Translations under genes and position numbers: made by a program
Source: Butyrivibrio sp.
Lineage (GTDB): Bacteria > Bacillota > Clostridia > Lachnospirales > Lachnospiraceae
Length of the DNA: 35,608 nt
Assembly (NCBI GenBank): GCA_014799955.1
Contig: JAAVHB010000041.1
Coordinates: forward strand, 1 to 35,608
Reading direction: 5' to 3'
The notes under the pieces: generated by a model
What the model saw: the letters and a program-made list of their open reading frames with translations, nothing else
The model's database searches: none
Told to the model about the DNA's origin: nothing
In this document: piece by piece, positions 7,793 to 15,649 of the stretch
Numbering within the stretch: position 1 is the first letter of the stretch
Layout of the letters: each line of letters begins with the position of its first letter

Positions 7793-9105
7793 GAATGTAC
7801 GATATAATAGCAAAAAAAAGAGACGGAGGCACCCTGAGCCGCGAGGAAATCAATTTTTTTGTAAGCGGGTATACTGCAGGTGAAATTCCCGATTATCAGG
7901 CTTCCGCTCTTACAATGGCAATATTCTGGCGGGGGATGACGGAGCGGGAAACCGCGGAGCTTACCTTGGCTATGGCGCACAGCGGCGACATACTGGATTT
8001 GTCGCCGATAAGCGGTGTGAAGGTCGATAAGCACAGCACCGGAGGAGTGGGGGATAAGACCTCGCTCGTCCTCGGACCGATGGTGGCGGCTCTCGGAGTG
8101 CCGGTCGCCAAAATGTCGGGCAGGGGGCTCGGACATACGGGCGGAACAATAGACAAGCTTGAAAGCTTTCCGGGATTCGAGACGGGAATTTCCGAACGGG
8201 AATTTTATGCCAATGTAAACAGAATCGGAATCGCCATAGCAGGTCAGACCGGAAACCTTGCGCCCGCCGACAAAAAGCTTTACGCGTTGAGGGATGTTAC
8301 AGCCACTGTCGAGAGCATTCCGCTTATTGCCGCCAGCATTATGAGCAAAAAAATCGCCGCGGGAGCCGATGTAATCGTTCTTGACGTAAAAACGGGCAGC
8401 GGGGCGTTCATGAAAACAGAGGAGCAGGCGCTTTTGCTTGCCCGTGAGATGGTCCGTATCGGAACGAATGTCGGACGGAAAACAACGGCGGTCGTAAGCA
8501 ATATGGACGAGCCGCTCGGATACGCGGTCGGCAATTCCTTAGAGGTAATTGAAGCAATAAATACCTTGGACGGGCACGGACCGGAGGATTTATTGGAGCT
8601 TTGCCTTGAACTCGGCTCCCATATGGTTGTAGGAGCGGGAGCGGCAGAAAACGCCAAAGAGGCAAAAAAAGAGCTTTTGCGGGTTATTGATGATAAATCG
8701 GCTCTCCGTAAGCTTGCAGAGCTTGTGGAGGCGCAGAAAGGCGACGGACGGGCGGTTTACGACACGGCTCTTTTGCCGGCGTCGTCGATTGTCAGGACGG
8801 TTGAAGCCAAGGAGGACGGATACGTTGAGGGCATTGCCTGCGATACTGTGGGGCTCTGCTCAATGGTGCTTGGCGGAGGCCGTGAAACCAAGGAAAGCGT
8901 AATTGATTTGAGCGTCGGAATCGTGCTGAACAAAAAGACATGCGATTACGCGGCAAAGGGCGATACGCTCGCAACCTTTTACGCAAATGATGCGGCAAAG
9001 CTTGAGGACGCGCTTTCGCGCTTTGAGGGCGCGTACCGTATAGGCGAAAATCCCGTGCGGAAGCAGAAACTGATAAGGCATATAATTACGGAGGAATTGC
9101 CGTGA
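7789..9105 (+). CDS. pdp: Pyrimidine-nucleoside (thymidine) phosphorylase
   Basis: A 438-aa homodimeric cytoplasmic enzyme splitting thymidine, deoxyuridine or uridine with phosphate into base and (deoxy)ribose 1-phosphate. Diagnostic stretches are KVDKHSTGGVGDKTS (phosphate binding), the family signature SGRGLGHTGGTIDKLES and KKIAAGADVIVLDVKTG. Length is that of the class II nucleoside phosphorylases. The choice between pdp and deoA is not certain from the sequence, but Bacillota enzymes with this pattern are usually the broader-specificity Pdp. It sits between deoB (4-nt overlap) and a GH44 gene whose ATG shares one base with the TGA of this gene. Confidence 0.93.
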   Translation: MRMYDIIAKKRDGGTLSREEINFFVSGYTAGEIPDYQASALTMAIFWRGMTERETAELTLAMAHSGDILDLSPISGVKVDKHSTGGVGDKTSLVLGPMVAALGVPVAKMSGRGLGHTGGTIDKLESFPGFETGISEREFYANVNRIGIAIAGQTGNLAPADKKLYALRDVTATVESIPLIAASIMSKKIAAGADVIVLDVKTGSGAFMKTEEQALLLAREMVRIGTNVGRKTTAVVSNMDEPLGYAVGNSLEVIEAINTLDGHGPEDLLELCLELGSHMVVGAGAAENAKEAKKELLRVIDDKSALRKLAELVEAQKGDGRAVYDTALLPASSIVRTVEAKEDGYVEGIACDTVGLCSMVLGGGRETKESVIDLSVGIVLNKKTCDYAAKGDTLATFYANDAAKLEDALSRFEGAYRIGENPVRKQKLIRHIITEELP

Positions 9106-10901
9106 TGAAAATAAGAGGAATTGCTGCGGTTTGCGCGGCGGCGTTAATATGTGTTTCAATGAATACGGTAATCTTTGCCGAGCCGCAGAATGCGACTGCG
9201 GCAGTCGTAACTCCGTCAGAGGGACATAAGCCGATTTCTCCTTACATATACGGCGTAAACAGCGGAGTGAACTTAAGAGGCGTTGCGGCAAAGTCGTTCC
9301 GGTTGGGAGGAAACAGGCTGACGGCTTATAACTGGGAAAACAATATGTCAAACGCCGGCTCAGACTGGTATAATTCCTCGGATTTGTATCTCGTTCAGAA
9401 TGCGGAGGAGCAGTTTAAGAATGTACCGGGCGGCGCCGCTCTTAACGCGGTTTACGAGGCGGGACAGGGAAATATTCCCTATACGCTGATTACCTTGCAG
9501 ATGGCGGGCTATGTTTCCTCCGACAAAAACGGTTCGGCAGGCGAGGAGGACACCGCTCCATCGGAATATTGGAATAAGGTGGTAAACCGTAAGGACGGAG
9601 AGCTTTCGCTTGAGCCGGATAAGGAGGACGGCGTCGTCTATATGGACGAATACCTGAATTATCTTATATCAAAGCTCGGCAAATCGGACAGCGAAACGGG
9701 AATAAAGGCATACGCGCTTGACAATGAGCCGAGCCTTTGGCGGTATACGCACAGTCTTGTGCATGGGGAGGCGCTTACCTGCGAGGAGTTAATACAAAAA
9801 TCCGTTGACCTTGCTTCGGTTGTAAAAGAAGCCGACAGCGGGGCGGAGGTTTTCGGACCGTCTCTTTTCGGCTATTCGGCGTTTGATTCACTTGCAGGCG
9901 CGCCCGACTGGCAGCAGCTTAAAAAGGATAACGGATACCGCTGGTTTATCGACTGCTATCTTGACGGGATGCGTAAGGCTGAGGAGGAAAACGGTACAAG
10001 ACTGCTTGACGTTCTGGATATTCATTTCTATACCGAGGCGAAGGGAGCCTGCGGCGAGCGCTCCTGCCGCCATTACGACAACGACGGATGCATAAAGGCC
10101 CGCCTTGACAGCGTGCGTTCGCTCTATGACGTGGACTACCGTGAGGATAGCTGGATTACCGATACGGGCGCGGAATTTTTTCCGCTGCTCCCTAATCTTG
10201 AGCAATCAATTGACAAATATTATCCCGGTACCAAAATAGCATTTACCGAGTATGATTTCGGAGGCGGCGATCATATTTCCGGCGCCGTTGCCGAGGCGGA
10301 TATGCTAGGTATTTTTGCCGAGCATGGGGTGTATTTTGCTTCAATATGGTCCTTTGACAAAAATATGTATCGGCTCGGCGCAATCAATATGTTCACAAAT
10401 TACGACGGCGTCGGAAGCGGCTTCGGCGATACGCTCGTAAAGAGTGAATATGACAGCGGCGACATTTCGGTATATTCATCTATAGACGGAGAGGATGAGG
10501 GAAAGGTAAAAATCATAATAACCAACCGCTCGATCCATGATGAAACTCCCGTGGAAATTGTGCTTTCCTCCGACAAAAAATACTCCGACGCCGAGGTTTA
10601 CTCGCTGTACGGCGATTCTCCAGTAATACGAAGACTTGACGGCGTGGAAGATATTTCGGATAACGGGTTTTCTTATACGCTGCCGGCGCTCTCGGTTACG
10701 GAGTTTGTGGTTAATATAAATGAGGATTTACGGGAAACCGAGGGGAATCCTGCGGAAACAGGCAATGCCCCGGAGCAGACACAGGACGGGCAGAATACGT
10801 CAAAGGACGGTCCGGCACGCTATATCGTACCTATTGCGGCGGCAGGGTCGGCGCTTATTCTTACTGCGGTGTTAATCGTGCTTATCAGACGCAGACGCTG
10901 A
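9105..10901 (+). CDS. Membrane-anchored glycoside hydrolase family 44 protein (endoglucanase/xyloglucanase-like)
   Basis: A 598-aa extracellular enzyme with a signal peptide ending near VIFAEP. GH44 landmarks are ISPYIYGVN, FRLGGNRLTAYNWENN, ALDNEPSLW (acid/base Glu) and FTEYDFGGG (nucleophile Glu). GH44 enzymes hydrolyse beta-1,4-glucans and xyloglucan. After a beta-rich segment there is a Glu/Thr/Gln-rich spacer, then a C-terminal hydrophobic helix followed by RRRR. No LPxTG motif is present, so it is probably held in the membrane by its own tail. The start is ATG at 9105, or GTG at 9102; GGAGGA at 9090-9095 suits either. It is translationally coupled to pdp, which is an odd partnership for a glycanase. 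No carbohydrate-binding module or dockerin was seen. Confidence 0.87.
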   Translation: MKIRGIAAVCAAALICVSMNTVIFAEPQNATAAVVTPSEGHKPISPYIYGVNSGVNLRGVAAKSFRLGGNRLTAYNWENNMSNAGSDWYNSSDLYLVQNAEEQFKNVPGGAALNAVYEAGQGNIPYTLITLQMAGYVSSDKNGSAGEEDTAPSEYWNKVVNRKDGELSLEPDKEDGVVYMDEYLNYLISKLGKSDSETGIKAYALDNEPSLWRYTHSLVHGEALTCEELIQKSVDLASVVKEADSGAEVFGPSLFGYSAFDSLAGAPDWQQLKKDNGYRWFIDCYLDGMRKAEEENGTRLLDVLDIHFYTEAKGACGERSCRHYDNDGCIKARLDSVRSLYDVDYREDSWITDTGAEFFPLLPNLEQSIDKYYPGTKIAFTEYDFGGGDHISGAVAEADMLGIFAEHGVYFASIWSFDKNMYRLGAINMFTNYDGVGSGFGDTLVKSEYDSGDISVYSSIDGEDEGKVKIIITNRSIHDETPVEIVLSSDKKYSDAEVYSLYGDSPVIRRLDGVEDISDNGFSYTLPALSVTEFVVNINEDLRETEGNPAETGNAPEQTQDGQNTSKDGPARYIVPIAAAGSALILTAVLIVLIRRRR

Positions 10902-10947
10902 AAGCAATGAGGTACAGAATTATGAACGGCAAAAAGGAGAATGATAT

Positions 10948-11709
10948 ATGATAACCGAAAGCTTTGACGGCAAATCGGATGCTATAATCAACCCGCATCG
11001 GAAGGAGAACGCCCCGGAGGTTGATGCGTGTATCGTCACGTTTTCGCATCTGATTGAAAAATTTGTTCTTGAAAATTATGACTGTGTTCAGATAGGAAAG
11101 CTGGAATCCGTTACGGGGGCTACTCCGGTTTACCGGCTTGATTATAACGGCAAAAAATTCGCTTTTTACAAAACCTGTGTGGGCGCTCCCGCGTGCGTAG
11201 GTACGGTAGAGGATACTCTTTCCGAGATAAAAACGGACAAGTACATAGTTTTCGGAGGCTGCGGCTGCTTGGATAAGGAGATTACGCACGGAAAGGTTAT
11301 GGTACCGGACTTCGCATACCGTGATGAGGGAACCTCGTATCATTATGCTCCGGCTTCGGACTATATTCAGATTAAGAACGCCGATAAGGTTGCCGGATTT
11401 ATGGAGGAAAACGGAATTCCGTGCGTTAAAGGAAAAACATGGACTACCGATGCGTTTTACAGGGAAACCGTAAATAATTTTAAGAAGCGCAAGGAGGACG
11501 GCTGCATATCGGTGGAGATGGAGTGCGCGGCGCTTCAGGCTGTGTGCGATTTCAGAAATCTGGAGCTGTATGTCTTTTTTACAAGCGGGGATTTACTGGA
11601 CGCGCCCGAATGGGATGCAAGGCATAAGGCGGGTGAAACCGAGGGTACGCAGCATGACGTCGGACATTTTGATATAGCGTTAGGACTTGCGGATTATGTT
11701 ACGGAGTGA
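10948..11709 (+). CDS. Nucleoside phosphorylase (PNP/UDP family, uridine phosphorylase-like)
   Basis: A 253-aa member of the trimeric/hexameric nucleoside phosphorylase family, cleaving the N-glycosidic bond of a nucleoside with phosphate. The C-terminal half has CISVEMECAALQAV, the ribose-binding Met-Glu signature of the family, and the central sheet has YIVFGGCGCLDKEI. The Shine-Dalgarno AAAAAGGAGAA precedes the ATG at 10948. It lies 46 nt after the GH44 gene and just before a sirtuin, in the same direction as deoB-pdp, giving a nucleoside salvage neighbourhood. Base specificity (uridine, purine or other) cannot be decided. The sequence is somewhat divergent from textbook Udp or DeoD. Confidence 0.82.
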   Translation: MITESFDGKSDAIINPHRKENAPEVDACIVTFSHLIEKFVLENYDCVQIGKLESVTGATPVYRLDYNGKKFAFYKTCVGAPACVGTVEDTLSEIKTDKYIVFGGCGCLDKEITHGKVMVPDFAYRDEGTSYHYAPASDYIQIKNADKVAGFMEENGIPCVKGKTWTTDAFYRETVNNFKKRKEDGCISVEMECAALQAVCDFRNLELYVFFTSGDLLDAPEWDARHKAGETEGTQHDVGHFDIALGLADYVTE

Positions 11710-11773
11710 AAAAAGAAATGTCTTTTGATTACAAAAAAGAGTATAAGGCATCTGGTAAGAAGGAGATGATTTT

Positions 11774-12490
11774 TTGGATACGTTGAAAAAATGGATTGAA
11801 GAGAGCGAAAACATAGTTTTTTTCGGAGGCGCAGGCGTCAGTACGGAGAGCGGAATTCCGGATTTCAGAAGCGTTGACGGGCTGTACAGTCAGAAATACG
11901 ATTATCCGCCCGAAACTATTTTGAGCCACAGCTTTTTTATGAGAAGGACGGAGGAATTTTACAGATTTTACAGGGATAAGATGCTTTACGAGGGCGCGAA
12001 GCCCAACAAAGCCCACCTTGCGCTTGCCAAGCTTGAGCGGGACGGGAAGTGCCGCGCGGTCATAACGCAGAATATCGACGGGCTTCATCAGGCGGCGGGA
12101 AGCAAAGAGGTGCTTGAGCTTCACGGCAGCGTGCTGCGGAATTACTGCATGAGCTGCAAAAAGGCTTACGGTTTGTCCGCCGTAAAAAACAGCGACGGAG
12201 TGCCCAAATGCGCCTGCGGCGGCACGGTAAAGCCAGACGTTGTGCTTTATGAGGAGGGGCTTGACGGCAGCACGCTTCAGAAGGCGGTGCGTTATATTTC
12301 CGAGGCTGAAATGTTAATCGTCGCGGGAACTTCGCTGACAGTCTATCCGGCGGCGGGGCTGATTGATTATTACAGGGGAAATAAGCTTGTACTGATAAAC
12401 AAATCCGCCACGGCGAGGGACGGAGTGGCGGATTTGGTGATAAACGCGGCGGTGGGCGAAACGCTCGGATATTTGCTTGAGGAAGAATGA
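11774..12490 (+). CDS. cobB: NAD-dependent protein deacylase, sirtuin (Sir2/CobB)
   Basis: A 238-aa sirtuin removing acyl groups from lysines at the cost of NAD, releasing nicotinamide and O-acyl-ADP-ribose. The start is TTG at 11774, nine nt after AAGGAG; an ATG at 11766 runs into a stop. NAD-binding motifs are GGAGVSTESGIPDFRS, TQNIDGLHQAAG and the catalytic His in ELHGSV. A four-Cys zinc module follows (CMSCKK, CACGG), then VAGTSLTVYPAAGL. It converges with the sigma-LRR gene, with only 6 nt between the stops. The neighbouring nucleoside phosphorylase suggests a loose link to nucleotide or NAD turnover, but that is only context. Confidence 0.93.
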   Translation: MDTLKKWIEESENIVFFGGAGVSTESGIPDFRSVDGLYSQKYDYPPETILSHSFFMRRTEEFYRFYRDKMLYEGAKPNKAHLALAKLERDGKCRAVITQNIDGLHQAAGSKEVLELHGSVLRNYCMSCKKAYGLSAVKNSDGVPKCACGGTVKPDVVLYEEGLDGSTLQKAVRYISEAEMLIVAGTSLTVYPAAGLIDYYRGNKLVLINKSATARDGVADLVINAAVGETLGYLLEEE

Positions 12491-12496
12491 TTTATA

Positions 12497-14359
12497 TTAC
12501 GGAGCGATGTCCGCTAAAAAGTCGTCGATATGCCCGTAATCGTAGGTTTTATTTCTGTATGTGATTTTAATATTTTCACAGCCTTGGAAAGCGCTTTCCG
12601 AAACGTATGATACTCCGTCGGGAAGCGTTATCTCCGAAAGGCTGATACAATCCATAAACGCCTCGTCGTCTATTTCCTGGAGCGTGTCGGGCAGCGTGAT
12701 GCTTTTTAAGTCAGCGCAGCCGCAGAAGGCGTCGTCGTATATTTCATCAACGCCGTCGGGAATAACGATGCTTTCCAGACTTGTACAGTTTATGAAGGTG
12801 CCTATTCCGATATCCGTAAGGCTTCCGCCTGCGAAGGTTACATCCTTAAGGCTTGTGCAATTTTCAAAGGTACGTTCCATAATTAACACATTCTCCGGAA
12901 TGAAAATGCTTTCCAGACTTGTGCAGCCGCAGAAGGTTTCGTACAGAGTTTCCGCGCTTTCGGGAAGAGTGATTTGGGTAAGGCTGACGCATTCGCAGAA
13001 CGTATAGTCAAAGTCGCGCTCGCCTTCGGGGAGATTAACGCTCTCAAGGCTTGGGCAGTCTTCAAACATATCCATACCGATACTGACAACGCTGTCGGGA
13101 AGACGGACGGTTTTCAGTTCGGGCAGATACGCGAAAAGAGAGGAACCCAATGAAGTTATACCGTCGGATAGGTTGATTTCTATGATATCGTTGGATTTGT
13201 CGAACTCGTAGAAAACAAAGTAGCCGTCCTCACCGTGCCCCATTTCCAACACGGGTTTCCCGTCAATTTCGGACGGGACAGTCAGATATTGATCGCTGCC
13301 GGTATATTTTGTTATCTTTATTCCGCCTTCAATTTCCACATACTCATAATCCCCGGGAACGGGTATCGGTCTGTTGTCCGGAAATGTCTCAGAAGGCGAG
13401 AAAACCGCAGTCGGACCGTCAGTGCCCGCCGGGCTGTCGCTTCCTGCCGGATTGACAGTGCCTGCCATACTGTCTGTGTCCGTCGGTTTCTGTGCCGTAA
13501 AACCGGGCGTGCCGCTTTCGGCGGGGCGCTTGCCGGAGTTGTTTGCTATGATTACTCCCGCGGTAACTCCGCCTCCCACAATTGCCGCAGCGCACACTCC
13601 CGCGATGATTTTTGCTTTAAGTGAATTTAACATTGCCTTTCCTCCTGTTTTGGCGGCTGCCGCCGCAGATTTGGAGGGAACCTTTAAAGAATCGGGAGGG
13701 GTTTTTGTTATAACAGACAAATGGGGCACCGAAATGTTTTCCGCTTCAAGCCTCAGTAACTGCGTCAGGAATGCAATCGGAACGAGAGAGTGCAGCTTGT
13801 CGCGGTTTTTTTCTTCATACCGCGTAACTTCTTCTTTGATTTTAAGACGCGCGGTTTTCAGGCGGTAGAGTACGGTTTTTTCGTGACAGTCCATAAGCGC
13901 GGAAATCTCGGCGGCGGTCATCTCATCAAAATAGTACAGGATAATTGTTCGGTACTGTTCCTCGGAGAGCGAGTTTTTTAGGATGTTCATAATGAGCCTG
14001 CGCTTTGCCGTATCCGTGACGTATTCCTCGGGAAGGAATTTGTCGTCGGGGATATTTTCCAGAATTTCCTCGCTGTTTTCTTCCGATGCTTTGTTTGCCG
14101 TACTGTTTATGTAGTTTTTACATTTGTTGGCGGCGATTTTATTCAGCCATCGCCGGATGGCGGCGGGCTCTTCAAGCGTGTTAAGCTTCTCAAATGCCGT
14201 AAGATATGTGTCCTGCATAATGTCCTTGGCGTTTTCTTCGTTCTTAAGAAGACTGACGCAGGTATACCATACGCCGTTTTTGGTCCGCTCATAAAGGCTG
14301 TCAAACGCCTTTCGGTCGCCGCTTGCCGCTCTTTTGACAAGTTCGGTGATATCGTTCAT
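12497..14359 (-). CDS. ECF-like sigma factor fused by one membrane helix to an extracellular BspA-type leucine-rich repeat domain
   Basis: A single 620-aa frame. Residues about 8-75 are sigma-70 region 2 (NAKDIMQDTYLTAFEKL, IRRWLNKIAANKC). Residues about 125-178 are region 4 with a helix-turn-helix (MTAAEISALMDCHEKTVLYR). Residues 179-248 are a linker and 249-272 one membrane helix preceded by KAK, which predicts an inside-to-outside orientation. Residues 273-335 are a Pro/Thr/Ser/Gly-rich spacer, and about 340-600 are BspA-type (LRR_5) repeats of the form AFxGCxSLxSIxLPxxV. The start ATG follows GGAGGAAAA. It is the last gene of a minus-strand run after the hydrogenase and MFS genes. The layout suggests a membrane-tethered sigma factor, perhaps released by proteolysis when the surface domain binds a ligand; that mechanism is inference. 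No separate anti-sigma gene is adjacent. Confidence 0.88.
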   Translation of the reverse strand: MNDITELVKRAASGDRKAFDSLYERTKNGVWYTCVSLLKNEENAKDIMQDTYLTAFEKLNTLEEPAAIRRWLNKIAANKCKNYINSTANKASEENSEEILENIPDDKFLPEEYVTDTAKRRLIMNILKNSLSEEQYRTIILYYFDEMTAAEISALMDCHEKTVLYRLKTARLKIKEEVTRYEEKNRDKLHSLVPIAFLTQLLRLEAENISVPHLSVITKTPPDSLKVPSKSAAAAAKTGGKAMLNSLKAKIIAGVCAAAIVGGGVTAGVIIANNSGKRPAESGTPGFTAQKPTDTDSMAGTVNPAGSDSPAGTDGPTAVFSPSETFPDNRPIPVPGDYEYVEIEGGIKITKYTGSDQYLTVPSEIDGKPVLEMGHGEDGYFVFYEFDKSNDIIEINLSDGITSLGSSLFAYLPELKTVRLPDSVVSIGMDMFEDCPSLESVNLPEGERDFDYTFCECVSLTQITLPESAETLYETFCGCTSLESIFIPENVLIMERTFENCTSLKDVTFAGGSLTDIGIGTFINCTSLESIVIPDGVDEIYDDAFCGCADLKSITLPDTLQEIDDEAFMDCISLSEITLPDGVSYVSESAFQGCENIKITYRNKTYDYGHIDDFLADIAP

Positions 14360-14439
14360 TGTTTTCCTCCGGATTGCTTTGATTTTAATTCCCTATTTAT
14401 ATGACAAAACGGAATGGGAAAAAGGATAAAAAACAGAAA

Positions 14440-15642
14440 TTATTTATCGTGTCTCATGATTTTTTGAGGGGCGAGTTTTCTTTGAAATAATACCGAAAGC
14501 AGCATTACAGCAGGGAATACGGTTCCGGCGAGCAGCCCGATTTGCAGATTGTCGCCGAAGCGGCCCGAAACAAAGCCCGCGAGTGTAGGACCGCTCATAC
14601 AGCCGATGTCTCCGGCGAGCGCGAGAAGAGCGAACATTGCCGTGCCGCCGCGTTTCAGCGAGGCGGCGGCGTTACTGAAGGTTCCGGGCCACATTATACC
14701 GACAGAAAGTCCGGTCAGGGCGCACCCCAAAAGTCCGAATACGGGATGGGGCGCTATGAAAATAAGAAGATACGAAAATACGCACAGCACGGAGGAAAAC
14801 AACATAAAGCGGTTCAGGTTTATTCGCTCGCCGAATTTGCCGTAGAAGGTGCGGGAAATCCCCATGAGAACGGCGAAAAGCATGGGTCCCATAAGGTCGC
14901 CCGCCGCCTTTGACACGCCGAGCCCTTTTTCCGCGAGTGTGGATGCCCACTGGCTGACCGTAAGCTCGCTTGCTCCCGCGCAGACCATCATAAGCATCAG
15001 AAGCCAGAAGTGAGCGGATTTGAAAAGCTCCTTCATGCTCATGCCTTTTTCGTTCCCGGAATTAAGCGTATTTATCGGCACACGGGTGAAAACAAAGCCG
15101 TTGATAACCGGAAGAGTTGCCCATATAAGGCTTATAATTCTCCAGCAGGATATGCCGAAGATTTTGAAAAACAGCGTCGAAATAAGAACCACGGCAACCT
15201 GTCCCCAGCAGTAGAAGGAGTGCAGCATACTCATGGTTTTTTCTTTGTTTTCGGTGGGACACGCCTCGACTATGGGGCTTACAAGCACCTCAAGAAGACC
15301 GCCGCCGACAGCGTAAAGAACTACGGATATTATAAGTCCCGCAAACGGACTTGAGAGCGTATCCGGCAGAAATGACATAAAAATAAGCCCCAGTGCCGAA
15401 CAGCCGTGAGCAGCCAGCATGGAGGCGCGGTAGCCTATTTTGTCCACAAAAAACGCGGACAGCAAATCCACGGATAGCTGTACGCCGAAATTAACCGTAA
15501 TGAGGACGGTTATCTGCGACAGGGGAATATTGTAGGTGCTGTGAAAGGTTAAAAATAAAAGAGGGGCAAGGTTATTTATAACTGCCTGCACCACATATCC
15601 CGTGAGGCAGGCAGTTACAGTCTTTCTGTAATTGTTTCGCAT
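14440..15642 (-). CDS. Major facilitator superfamily (MFS) transporter
   Basis: A 400-aa protein with about twelve hydrophobic helices and the MFS pattern between helices 2 and 3 (FFVDKIGYRASMLAAHG). A second loop carries YGKFGERINLNRFM. It is similar in general shape to sugar-type permeases (fucose permease-like), but the substrate cannot be assigned. It starts 7 nt after the hydrogenase stop, so it is probably co-transcribed from the hydrogenase promoter at 17138-17166, and the sigma-LRR gene follows 80 nt further on. Confidence 0.85.
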   Translation of the reverse strand: MRNNYRKTVTACLTGYVVQAVINNLAPLLFLTFHSTYNIPLSQITVLITVNFGVQLSVDLLSAFFVDKIGYRASMLAAHGCSALGLIFMSFLPDTLSSPFAGLIISVVLYAVGGGLLEVLVSPIVEACPTENKEKTMSMLHSFYCWGQVAVVLISTLFFKIFGISCWRIISLIWATLPVINGFVFTRVPINTLNSGNEKGMSMKELFKSAHFWLLMLMMVCAGASELTVSQWASTLAEKGLGVSKAAGDLMGPMLFAVLMGISRTFYGKFGERINLNRFMLFSSVLCVFSYLLIFIAPHPVFGLLGCALTGLSVGIMWPGTFSNAAASLKRGGTAMFALLALAGDIGCMSGPTLAGFVSGRFGDNLQIGLLAGTVFPAVMLLSVLFQRKLAPQKIMRHDK

Positions 15643-15649
15643 ATAAAAA

